From Sedimentisphaerales bacterium (GTDB lineage Bacteria > Planctomycetota > Phycisphaerae > Sedimentisphaerales > Anaerobacaceae), in assembly GCA_016927855.1 (NCBI GenBank), contig JAFGLV010000136.1, positions 1 through 44,059 of the forward strand: a stretch of DNA of 44,059 bases, read 5' to 3'. The translations under genes were made by a program, and so were the position numbers. The notes beneath the pieces were generated by a model, which saw only the letters and a list, made by a program, of their open reading frames with translations, was not told the DNA's origin and made no database searches. Positions 1-8,282 of this stretch are shown in pieces. Each line of letters begins with the position of its first letter. Position 1 is the first letter of the stretch.

Positions 1-488
1 CCACACACAACCGAACGTCCACTTATGGCTGCTCGGTTCCCCGTCTGACCAGGTTCGTGGGCTCGGCTTGCATGGGACCCGGCCGGTAAATGCTCTGCCT
101 CTTCGCATGTCAAAGAGCCGCATGGCTCCGCCGAAACCGATACTATAGCAGAAGCCCCGCCTCCATGCCACCAGGATTTTGGCTTTTCTTGCCGCCTACC
201 CCATGCTGGTCTGTACAGTCGTTCCCAATCCCAGTTCATGCCTGATTTAAGCAGAATACGTTTGCAGATTGTCCCACGCAGATGGTAGAATGGAGTTGTA
301 TTGAGGAACGAAGGCAGGCTGTTGTGCTTTCATAGCTTTCGTCGTCATCATACGGTATCCGTTTCTCATTCATACCCGCCCGCCTCCGCAAGCAGGATGT
401 CTGTGCAGCGGGCGCGTATCCGCATGATTCGCCCCGGCCGGGTACCCGTTATCCATATCTGTCATCCGTCATAGAAGGAGGCCGAGAA
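1..488. other. Non-coding leader upstream of the beta-helix gene
   Basis: No convincing gene on either strand. A possible sigma-70-like promoter for the downstream gene is TTGCAG (262-267), an 18-nt spacer and TAGAAT (286-291), which would give a leader of about 190 nt. The promoter is a pattern match only. Nothing else is recognised. Confidence 0.35.
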
Positions 489-3400
489 ATGAAGGGCAAC
501 CGGCAATTGAAGGCAGCAACCGCGATCTGCGTTCTCAGCCTGACCCTATCCCTGCGCGGTGTGGCCAGGACCATCTACGTCGATGAGGACCGCCCGGCGG
601 ATTTCAGCACGATCCAGGCCGCCATCGATGACGCCAACGACGGCGACGCCGTCATCATCTGCCCCGGCACCTACACCGGCCCCGGCAACCGCGACATCGA
701 CTTCAAGGGCAAGGCGATCACGGTCCAAGGCACAGACCCGAACGATCCGGATGTGGTCCGGCGTACTGCCGTCGACTGCCAGGGCACGCAGGAAGAGCCT
801 CATCGCGGCTTCCTTTTCGCCTCGGGCGAGGGACCGAATTCGGTACTTTCCGGCCTGACCATTACAAACGGATACGCTCCGAGGATCTCGTTGGAGATCT
901 ATAAGGAATACGTAGGCGGCGGCATCTGCTGCAACGAGTCAAGTCCTTCGATTATCCGCTGCATCATCTCTGAGAATCTGGCAAGGCACGGTGGTGGTGG
1001 CTTCTTCGCCTACAATGGCGAGCCGGCCCTCCACGACTGTGAATTCCGATCGAACATCAACGTTTCGGTGGGCGCGGGTGCCATAGAATTCTGGAGGGGG
1101 CAATTGACAGTGACCGATTGCATTATCATCGGCAACTACGGAGACCAGTGCGGAGGAGTCTCCTGCGAATGGGCATCTGCTCTGGTGCTGGAGAACTGCC
1201 TCATCAGTCGCAACGAAGGCCAGTATGATACCGCCGGCGTGCGGATCGAGGGCAAGGTTGATGCAGCGATTCTCAATTGCACCATCATCGACAACCGCGG
1301 AAGGGGGGTGTATGTTGCCAACAGCTCACGATCCGTCCGACTGACGAACTGCATCGTGTGGGGCAACTCCAGCGGCGGGACGTGCAACCAGGACACGCAG
1401 ATCGGCAGGTACAGCGGCATATGTGCCGATTATTGCTGTGTCGACGGTTGGGATGGTACGTTGGCGGGAGTCGGAAGCTTTGGGAATGATCCGCTCTTGA
1501 CGCGGGACACACGTCTTGGACCTGGTTCGCCCTGCATCGATACCGGTGATCCAAATCTCGGTGGCAGCCCAACCACGCGTGACATCGATGGAGAGGCAAG
1601 GTTCTATGGGCCTCGTGTAGATATTGGCTGTGACGAATTCATAGATGAAGATGGCGACAATCTGGCAGATGTGTGGGAACGCCTCTACTTCGGCGACCTG
1701 ACAATCGCCGATGCTACGGGCAACCCAGATGGCGACCCGTGGGACAACGAGTCCGAGTACATCCGTGGCTCGAATCCACTGCACCCACCGACAACATACT
1801 ACATCGATCCGGTGCGCGGCAATGACGGTTGGGACGGACTTACGGTGTCGCGAGATGGAGAGCATGGGCCCAAAGCCACGATCCGAGCCGCCATGAATCG
1901 GGCAGAAGCTCATGACCTCGATCGGATCGTGCTGCTACCCGGCACGTATGCTGGGGAGGGCAACCGAAACATAGACTTCGATGGAAAGGAGGTCACCATT
2001 TGCAGCGTTGATCCCAACGATCCGGCCGTAGTCGCCGCGACGATCATCGACTGCGGAGGAGTTCATCCCATCGAGATCGATCCCCGCGTATGGACGCCCG
2101 GGCCGGCAGTGGCCTGGGATAGACTGACGAGCACAATCCTATTCCGTGCATTTGTGCTGCGGTCGGGCGAGGGCGCCGACGCAGGGATCGAGGGAATCAC
2201 GATCGTCAGTGGGGCGGCGGATGGTGACGGAGGCGCCATTCTGTGCGAATGGAGCAGCCCGCGTATCCGCAACTGTATCTTCCGGAACAACGAGTCGGCT
2301 ATGCGCGGCGGCGCCATCTCCTGCCGGAGTGGAAGCGCCGCCATCGAATGGTGTACCATGGAGCAGAATCGGGCCTGCTATGGCGCGGCAATCGCGTGCT
2401 CCAGCGTGGATGGGCACACCTGTATTACGAACTGCACCATTCGCGCAAACACGGCTGTGTCTTCCGGTGGCGGAGTATCGTGTGGTTCCGCCACCCAGAT
2501 GGTCGGCTGCCTGATCGCCATGAACGAATCCCAGGGATTGGGGAACACGTTGGGCCGCTATCTCTGCGGGGGCGGCGGCGTGATGGTGGAGGGCATTGGA
2601 GCCGTCTTGGCCAACTGCACCATCGCGGGCAATATCGCCGAGCAGGGCAGCGGCTTGGCAAGCGGGTGTGTGGATGGCGGGGAGGGAATAGCCAGTCTCT
2701 ACAACTGCATCGTCTGGGGCAACTCCGGTGGACAGGAGAACCAGGTCGGATTTTCCTGGTGTTGCCCGGGATGTGTACGCACCACCGGGCCCGTGGCGAT
2801 TCGCGCTCGCCGCAGTTGCATCCAGGGCGGGGCCGGCCTGCCGTTGAGCAATGACGGCATGTACCTCGCGTACGTCGAGGACGCGAACTGCGTGCACTCG
2901 GATCCTCACTTCGTCAGCCCGGAGACGGGTGATTACCGCCTGGAGGCAGACTCGCCATGCATTGACGTTGAGAGCGGTGAGCTGCCCGTTCAGCTTGCCT
3001 CTACAGATCTCGACGGTACGGCCCGCAACGTGGATTTCGATGGCGACGGTGTCGCACAGACCGACATGGGTACATACGAGGCACTTCCCTCCGATGGGAC
3101 GTTCGTGGTCCCTTCCCAGTGGACTATGCAGTTTCGCGTCTATGACTCCTCGCCCCTGGCTGAGCTGCAGACGTTGACCATCAGGAGCAGGGGAGCAGAC
3201 GACGTCCAGTGGGTGCTCGACTGCAACTGCCCGTGGCTGGAGGTCTCGCCCACGTCTGGTCCGACCGGTACCGAGATCACCCTACGCGTCGATGCGACGG
3301 GTTTGACTCCAGGCACGTACGAGTGCCGGCCCGTAATACATGCGTCTTGCGCCGCGAACAGCCCCATTTCCATCCTTGTGGAGTTGCAGGTCGGCCGCAC

Positions 3401-4442
3401 GCTCAGGGTGCCTGAGAGTCACGCCACGATTCAAGCCGCCGTGGATGCTGCCGAATCGGGAGACATGATCCTTCTGGCAGACGGTGTCTACACGGGCTCG
3501 GGCAACCGCGGAGTGATGTTCCCGGCCAAGAGCCTGTGGATTCGCGGTGAGCACGGTCCGCAAGACTGCGTCATTGACTGCGAAAGCACAGAGACAGAGT
3601 CTGCCAGTGGCTTCTTCGTCCTGCGACCTGGGTCGGAGATCGTCCTGGAAGGGCTGACCATAACGCGCGCCTCCTTTGGAATCCGAGTCTACGGCAGCCG
3701 TGTGACATTCTGTCGGTGCGATGTCATAGACTGTGAATCTGGCTGTGAGGTGCATGCTTCTCGGTTGATCATCGAAAAGTGCCGATTCAACAACGACAAC
3801 GCCGCGGTTGGTGGCTACGCGTGCGATGTGGAGGTGCTCGACAGCGAGGTGGCGCACAACGCCTCGGAGATCAGTCTCAGGTCTTCACAGGTTGTGATCG
3901 ACCACTGTCTGATCGCTGGTAACGGCAGTACCGCGATGACCTTCAGCGATACGCAACCCATCATTCGCAACTGCACGGTCGTAGGCAATGTGAATCGGTG
4001 GGACAATCGCATGAGCCCGACGGTGCCGGTGGACACCGCAAACGACGGACAGGTCGTCAACTCAATCTTCTGGAACAACCGCGATGTGGCTGAGAGCCTG
4101 CTGCCCCGGTGCGCTGTTCGGTTCAGCAACATCCAGGGCGGCTGGCTGGGAGAAGGCAACTTCGACTCGGACCCCGGGTTTGTCTCTGACGGTTATTGGG
4201 ATGTGGGCGCCAGTCGCAGCGGTGCTCTCTGGATCGACGGCGACTATCATTTGAAGTCGCAGGCTGGGCGGTGGGAGGCGGGCAGCCAGACGTGGGTGAT
4301 TGATGACATCACCAGTCCGTGCATCGACGCGGGCGATCCGAATAGTCCGGTGAGGGACGAGCCGGAGCCGAACGGCGGGCGGATCAACCTGGGCGCCTAC
4401 GGCGGCACGACAGAAGCGAGCAAATCGCACAGCGGCCCATGA
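489..4442 (+). CDS. Secreted protein with three right-handed parallel beta-helix modules
   Basis: A 1317-aa exported protein. Residues 1-26 form a signal peptide ending LSLRGVA. Three modules each open with a similar phrase (ATIQAA...GTYTG.GNR..DF.GK, then DPNDP): residues about 28-385, 437-870 and 975-1300. They resemble NosD/pectate-lyase-like beta-helix domains. Between modules 1 and 2 lies an Asp-rich linker (DEDGDNLADVWERLYFG) of the calcium-binding type. A BACON-like Ig domain (about 880-970) precedes module 3. The C-terminus (GGRINLGAYGGTTEAS) resembles a phrase typical of planctomycete surface proteins. No sortase or PEP-CTERM anchor is visible. AAGGAGG lies 8 nt before the ATG. It probably binds or cleaves extracellular polysaccharide or acts in adhesion; no catalytic residues could be assigned. 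Confidence 0.85.
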   Translation: MKGNRQLKAATAICVLSLTLSLRGVARTIYVDEDRPADFSTIQAAIDDANDGDAVIICPGTYTGPGNRDIDFKGKAITVQGTDPNDPDVVRRTAVDCQGTQEEPHRGFLFASGEGPNSVLSGLTITNGYAPRISLEIYKEYVGGGICCNESSPSIIRCIISENLARHGGGGFFAYNGEPALHDCEFRSNINVSVGAGAIEFWRGQLTVTDCIIIGNYGDQCGGVSCEWASALVLENCLISRNEGQYDTAGVRIEGKVDAAILNCTIIDNRGRGVYVANSSRSVRLTNCIVWGNSSGGTCNQDTQIGRYSGICADYCCVDGWDGTLAGVGSFGNDPLLTRDTRLGPGSPCIDTGDPNLGGSPTTRDIDGEARFYGPRVDIGCDEFIDEDGDNLADVWERLYFGDLTIADATGNPDGDPWDNESEYIRGSNPLHPPTTYYIDPVRGNDGWDGLTVSRDGEHGPKATIRAAMNRAEAHDLDRIVLLPGTYAGEGNRNIDFDGKEVTICSVDPNDPAVVAATIIDCGGVHPIEIDPRVWTPGPAVAWDRLTSTILFRAFVLRSGEGADAGIEGITIVSGAADGDGGAILCEWSSPRIRNCIFRNNESAMRGGAISCRSGSAAIEWCTMEQNRACYGAAIACSSVDGHTCITNCTIRANTAVSSGGGVSCGSATQMVGCLIAMNESQGLGNTLGRYLCGGGGVMVEGIGAVLANCTIAGNIAEQGSGLASGCVDGGEGIASLYNCIVWGNSGGQENQVGFSWCCPGCVRTTGPVAIRARRSCIQGGAGLPLSNDGMYLAYVEDANCVHSDPHFVSPETGDYRLEADSPCIDVESGELPVQLASTDLDGTARNVDFDGDGVAQTDMGTYEALPSDGTFVVPSQWTMQFRVYDSSPLAELQTLTIRSRGADDVQWVLDCNCPWLEVSPTSGPTGTEITLRVDATGLTPGTYECRPVIHASCAANSPISILVELQVGRTLRVPESHATIQAAVDAAESGDMILLADGVYTGSGNRGVMFPAKSLWIRGEHGPQDCVIDCESTETESASGFFVLRPGSEIVLEGLTITRASFGIRVYGSRVTFCRCDVIDCESGCEVHASRLIIEKCRFNNDNAAVGGYACDVEVLDSEVAHNASEISLRSSQVVIDHCLIAGNGSTAMTFSDTQPIIRNCTVVGNVNRWDNRMSPTVPVDTANDGQVVNSIFWNNRDVAESLLPRCAVRFSNIQGGWLGEGNFDSDPGFVSDGYWDVGASRSGALWIDGDYHLKSQAGRWEAGSQTWVIDDITSPCIDAGDPNSPVRDEPEPNGGRINLGAYGGTTEASKSHSGP

Positions 4443-4607
4443 CATTCGGTGCCGATCGAGACACGCTGGTTCTGTGGCGGCCAGAGGCAGGCATGGAGAA
4501 ATCGTGCCAGGCCGTTGACAGGGGTGCAGGGATGGGGTATTCAATCGGGTTCGAGGTGACGGCCCGGTCGGGCGGTGGGGCCGGTGCTTTGGATAAAGGA
4601 GTGTGCC

Positions 4608-4793
4608 ATGAAGGTACGAATCGAGGATACATGTACCGCCTGCGGGCTCTGCTGCGACACCTGTCCCGAGGTCTTCGAGATGGGCGACGACATCGCGACG
4701 GTGATCGTGGACGAGGTGCCGGCCGATTTCGAGGCCGCGGCGCAGCAGGCCGCGGACGAATGCCCCGTCGAGGCCATCGTCGTCGAGGCGTAA
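4608..4793 (+). CDS. Small single-cluster ferredoxin
   Basis: A 61-aa cytoplasmic electron carrier. Cysteines C9, C12, C15 and C19 form a C-x2-C-x2-C-x3-C(P) motif. The second half keeps only C52 in ECPVEA, so one [4Fe-4S] cluster (C9/C12/C15/C52) is expected rather than two, as in monocluster Desulfovibrio/Thermotoga-type ferredoxins. The acidic composition fits a redox shuttle. The start at 4608 was chosen because AAAGGAG (4595-4601) sits 6 nt upstream; a longer in-frame start at 4575 lacks this support. The gene stands alone, followed by a hairpin-containing element. Its partner enzyme is not evident locally; the ETF module 8 kb away is only a speculative partner. Confidence 0.9.
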   Translation: MKVRIEDTCTACGLCCDTCPEVFEMGDDIATVIVDEVPADFEAAAQQAADECPVEAIVVEA

Positions 4794-4796
4794 GCT

Positions 4797-4932
4797 CTAA
4801 GCACGAAGATCGAATTCCGAAACAAATTCGAATGACCAAAACTCAAAATCCGAAACACGACCTCCGTCAGGCGGGGGTCGTCTCGGTCATTTGAGCTTCG
4901 AATTTTGTGCTTGTTTCGGATTTCGGATTTGC
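4797..4932. repeat. AT-rich imperfect inverted-repeat element
   Basis: A stretch of low GC unlike its surroundings. Both halves contain the words ATCCGAAAC, AAGCAC, TTCGAA and AATGACC in inverted orientation. At the centre is a hairpin: ACGACCTCCG (4857-4866), loop TCAGG, then CGGGGGTCGT (4872-4881), with one mismatch. This resembles dispersed non-autonomous (MITE/REP-like) elements. It separates two converging genes and could also terminate transcription. Confidence 0.6.
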
Positions 4933-6510
4933 TTACTGGCGCGTCACCGAGCGCGGGTCCATGAAGTGCAACAGGTAGTCAGGCCCGCCGGCCTTGGTGC
5001 CCACTCCCGACATCTTGAAGCCGCCGAACGGCTGCACCTTCACCAAAGCGCCGACGCAACTGCGATTCAAGTACAGGTTTCCTACCCGGAAATCGCGCAC
5101 GGCGCGGTCCAGGTGCTCCTGGTTGTTGCTGAAGATCGCGCCGGTCAAGGCGAATCGCGTGGAGTTGGCCCACTCGAGCGCCTGCTCGAAGTCCTTCGCT
5201 CGCATGATGGCCAGGACCGGCCCGAAGACCTCCTCCTGCGCCAGGCGATGAGCCGGCGTGATGCCTTCGGCGATCGTCAGCGGGACGTAGTATCCCTTGC
5301 TTGGCACCTCGCTCTGGTAGAGGAGCTTGCCCTCTTGGGCGGCCAGCTCGACATACTGCATGATCGTGCGCTGGGCGTTCCGATCGATGACGGGCCCCAT
5401 GTAGCTTTGCGGGTCCTCGGCGGGACCGATCTTGAGCTTCTTGGCGGCCTCGACGAGCTTGGGTACGAACCGGTCGTAAGCCTTGTCGGTGACGATCAGA
5501 CGCGAGCAGGCCGAGCATTTCTGGCCCTGGTAGCCGAAGGCTGAGTAAAGCACGTCTCGAATAACCGCGTCCTCGTCGAACTCCTCATCGAGGATGATGG
5601 CGTTCTTGCCGCCCATCTCGCAGACGACTTTCTTGACGTAGGCCTGGTCCTCAGCGGTGCGTGCGGCTCGTTCGATGATGCGCAGACCGACCGCCATCGA
5701 GCCAGTGAAAGCGATGAGACTGACCTTGGGGCTGTCGACGAGGTAGTCGCCGATGACCGAGCCGGGTCCCGGGACATAATTGAACACGCCCGCCGGCAGG
5801 CCGGCTTCCCGGAAGATCTCCACCAGGTGGTGTCCTACGACCGACGACTGGCTCGACGGCTTGAAGACGACGGTGTCGCCGGCGACGATGGCCGCGGCGC
5901 ACATCCCGCAACTGATAGCGAAGGGGAAGTTCCACGGCGCGATCACGACGGCGACGCCTTTGGGCTGGTAGAAGTAGAAGTTGCCTTCCTTGTCGTAGCT
6001 GCCCAGGTCCTGAGGCGTGCCCAAACGGACCATCTCGCGCGCGTAGTATTCCAGAAAGTCGATTCCTTCCGCGATGTCGTTGTACGCCTGAGCCCACTGC
6101 TTGCCTTCTTCGAGCACCTGCCAGGCGGCCAGCTCGAACATCCGGTGGCGCGCGACCTCTGCGGCTTTGACCAAATACGTGGCCCGCTCGGCTGGCGCGA
6201 CGTCGCGCCAGGTCAGGGACGCACGCTGAGCGGCCGTGAGGGCTTGTTCAGCTTCCGCGACGCCGGCCTGGCACACCTTACCGACAACCTCGTCGGGGTC
6301 AGCGGGGTTGACTGAGTCGAGCGTCTTGCTCGTAGTGACGTCGCGTCCGTCGATGTGGAGTGGATACGTCTTGCCAAGTTGCGCGCGGACTTGGGCAATC
6401 GCCCCGGGGAAAGCTCTCGCGACGGTGGGGTGATCGACCCCGGGAAAGATGCGTTCGTTCTTGAAAGGTGCAAGCTGCGACACAGAAGCTCCAGGATTCT
6501 TGCCAGCCAT
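4933..6510 (-). CDS. pruA: L-glutamate gamma-semialdehyde (1-pyrroline-5-carboxylate) dehydrogenase
   Basis: A 525-aa NAD(P)-dependent aldehyde dehydrogenase that oxidises P5C/glutamate semialdehyde to glutamate, the second step of proline catabolism. Motifs in order: VIAPWNFPFAI (cofactor-side Asn), FKPSSQ, the FTGS nucleotide-binding turn, the catalytic Glu in CEMGGKNAI (about residue 296), the catalytic Cys in GYQGQKCSACSR (about 330), and EEVFGPVL. Sequence and length match the stand-alone RocA/PruA type; no proline dehydrogenase domain is fused. ATG 6510 is preferred because AAGGAG is 10 nt upstream; ATG 6519 (3 codons longer) would be only 1 nt from it. It lies 77 nt downstream of proC on the same strand, so the two are probably co-transcribed. 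Confidence 0.93.
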   Translation of the reverse strand: MAGKNPGASVSQLAPFKNERIFPGVDHPTVARAFPGAIAQVRAQLGKTYPLHIDGRDVTTSKTLDSVNPADPDEVVGKVCQAGVAEAEQALTAAQRASLTWRDVAPAERATYLVKAAEVARHRMFELAAWQVLEEGKQWAQAYNDIAEGIDFLEYYAREMVRLGTPQDLGSYDKEGNFYFYQPKGVAVVIAPWNFPFAISCGMCAAAIVAGDTVVFKPSSQSSVVGHHLVEIFREAGLPAGVFNYVPGPGSVIGDYLVDSPKVSLIAFTGSMAVGLRIIERAARTAEDQAYVKKVVCEMGGKNAIILDEEFDEDAVIRDVLYSAFGYQGQKCSACSRLIVTDKAYDRFVPKLVEAAKKLKIGPAEDPQSYMGPVIDRNAQRTIMQYVELAAQEGKLLYQSEVPSKGYYVPLTIAEGITPAHRLAQEEVFGPVLAIMRAKDFEQALEWANSTRFALTGAIFSNNQEHLDRAVRDFRVGNLYLNRSCVGALVKVQPFGGFKMSGVGTKAGGPDYLLHFMDPRSVTRQ

Positions 6511-6587
6511 TCTCAACATACTCCTTCGATCGGATCTGTCATCGTTCGGGTGCCGGAGCTCGTGACGCCGGCGTTCTTACGTTCGGA

Positions 6588-7400
6588 TCAGCCGCCGGAA
6601 AGCTCGCGGCTGCGCTCGGAGGCGCGATGCAGCGCCTTCGAGACGGTTTCACTGAAGCACGCGTCGTAGAATACATTGAACGCGGCTTCGGTTGTCCCGC
6701 CGGGCGTGGCCACTCGACTGCTGAGCTGCGCCGGGGTGTCACCCTGACCGGCGGCCTTTTCCGCCAGCAACGCAGCGCCCTTGGCGGTTTGCAGCACCAG
6801 GATCTGAGCGTCCTCTTCGGAGAGGCCCATGTCGATACCGGTTTTGATCATCTCCTGCATGAGCAGGAAGAAATAGGCAGGCCCCGACCCGCTAACGGCG
6901 GTCACCGGGTCCAGCAGCGCCTCGTTGTCCACGACGATCGTTTTGCCCACCGACAGCAGAATAAGCCGGGCCTTCTCGACTTTCTTCCGGGCCTTGGCAT
7001 TGGCATAGAGGACGCTGGCAGCCTCATCGACCCAGGCCGGCATGTTGGGCATGACGCGGACGATGGCGACGTCGCCCAGGATCGAAGCGATCAGCGAGGT
7101 CGTGATGCCGGCGGCGATGGAAATAACCAAAACGTCGTCGTTGATGTGGCTCCTGATGCTTTCCAGCGCGTCCTTCATGTTCTGCGGCTTGACGCTCAGC
7201 ACGAGGACATCGACCTTGGAGGCGAGTTCGGGGTTGTCCGCGGCGGGCCTGACGCCATAGTGTTCGCGGAGGTATTCGATTCGCTCGGCCCGGATGTCGC
7301 TGACGTAGACCGAGCCCGGCCGGTAGACACCGGCTTTCAGGACACCGTTGATCAATGCCTCGGCCATGTTGCCGCTGCCGATGAACCCGATGGTCTCCAT
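6588..7400 (-). CDS. proC: Pyrroline-5-carboxylate reductase
   Basis: A 270-aa cytoplasmic NAD(P)H-dependent enzyme that reduces P5C to L-proline, the last step of proline synthesis. The N-terminal Rossmann fold has IGFIGSGNMAEALI (residues 4-17). Further family motifs are LSVKPQNM, the VRVMPNMPAWV segment and the C-terminal ProC helix region with TAVSGSGPAYFF and the VATPGGTTEAAF signature. Length is normal for the family. It is the first gene of a probable operon with the downstream P5C dehydrogenase, placing both enzymes that compete for P5C under one promoter. The start lies just after an AGGAG-type site. Confidence 0.95.
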   Translation of the reverse strand: METIGFIGSGNMAEALINGVLKAGVYRPGSVYVSDIRAERIEYLREHYGVRPAADNPELASKVDVLVLSVKPQNMKDALESIRSHINDDVLVISIAAGITTSLIASILGDVAIVRVMPNMPAWVDEAASVLYANAKARKKVEKARLILLSVGKTIVVDNEALLDPVTAVSGSGPAYFFLLMQEMIKTGIDMGLSEEDAQILVLQTAKGAALLAEKAAGQGDTPAQLSSRVATPGGTTEAAFNVFYDACFSETVSKALHRASERSRELSGG

Positions 7401-7518
7401 GCGTTTCTCCTATTGCTGGTCTGCGAACCGTTGTGGCTGGATCGTTGACATCAGACCGGCAGGATAATCGCTGCGGCGACCGAATGCAACGCCGAAGCAG
7501 GCGAATCTGCCAGTGCCG

Positions 7519-8241
7519 TCACTTAGGCCAGAACAGCAGGCGCAAGCCCACGAGCAGCAGAAAGACTGCGACGACCTTGCGAAAGTGCGCCTGCGGTATC
7601 CGGTCGACCAGGCCCTTGGCGATGCGCGCGCCGAGGAAAGAAGCCGGGACGAACAACAGCAGGCCCCACGACAGCGTCGGGTGAAGTATCGCGCCTTTGG
7701 CGACGTAGGTGGCCAGACGGCTGGAGTCGATGACCAGCGCGATCGCGCCCGCCGTCGCCAGATAGACTGCCTTGGGCAGGTTGAAGGCCAGCAGAAACAT
7801 ACTGCGGATGGTCCCGCCCATGCCGAAAATGCCGGCGAAGAAACCCGACAGCGCGCCGCCAAGGGCTGCGGTACCGGTGCTCGGCCTGATCTGAAAGGCG
7901 TTCTTGGTGAACAGCAGTACCACGTACACCAGCAGAAAAACGCCCAGGATCCGCGACAGCAGCTTGCTGGAGACGTCGAAGGCGAGCCACGCGCCGAGAA
8001 TCGTGGCCAGGATGCCGGGGATGCCAAAACTCAGGATGAGTTTCCAGTGGATGCCCTGGCGGAAGAAGACGAGCTTCCAGACGTCGCTGAACCAGTGGAC
8101 AATTCCGACAAAGAGAAGAACTTCCGTCAGCGGGTAGAACAGGACCATCACCGGGATCATGATCGTAGACAGGCCAAAGCCGGTCAACGTACCGACGATG
8201 CCGGCCACCAGAACCACGATCAAGACAAGCACGATCTCCAC
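7519..8241 (-). CDS. TSUP-family (TauE/SafE-like) membrane permease
   Basis: A 240-aa integral membrane protein with about 8 hydrophobic segments. It has the two-fold family pattern: an N-terminal TLTGFGLSTIMIPVM segment and a second-half counterpart, SGFFAGIFGMGGTIRSMFLL. TSUP proteins export or import sulfite, sulfoacetate and related organic anions; the substrate here cannot be inferred. The GTG at 8241 was chosen because GGAGG lies 4 nt upstream and the protein then starts directly with a membrane segment (VEIVLVLIVVLVAG). An upstream ATG at 8322 would overlap the neighbouring sigma-factor gene. It may be co-transcribed with that gene, 41 nt upstream. Confidence 0.85.
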   Translation of the reverse strand: MEIVLVLIVVLVAGIVGTLTGFGLSTIMIPVMVLFYPLTEVLLFVGIVHWFSDVWKLVFFRQGIHWKLILSFGIPGILATILGAWLAFDVSSKLLSRILGVFLLVYVVLLFTKNAFQIRPSTGTAALGGALSGFFAGIFGMGGTIRSMFLLAFNLPKAVYLATAGAIALVIDSSRLATYVAKGAILHPTLSWGLLLFVPASFLGARIAKGLVDRIPQAHFRKVVAVFLLLVGLRLLFWPK

Positions 8242-8282
8242 GGCACCTCCACTCCCTTGAGAGCCGCCATGCGTCGGCGACG

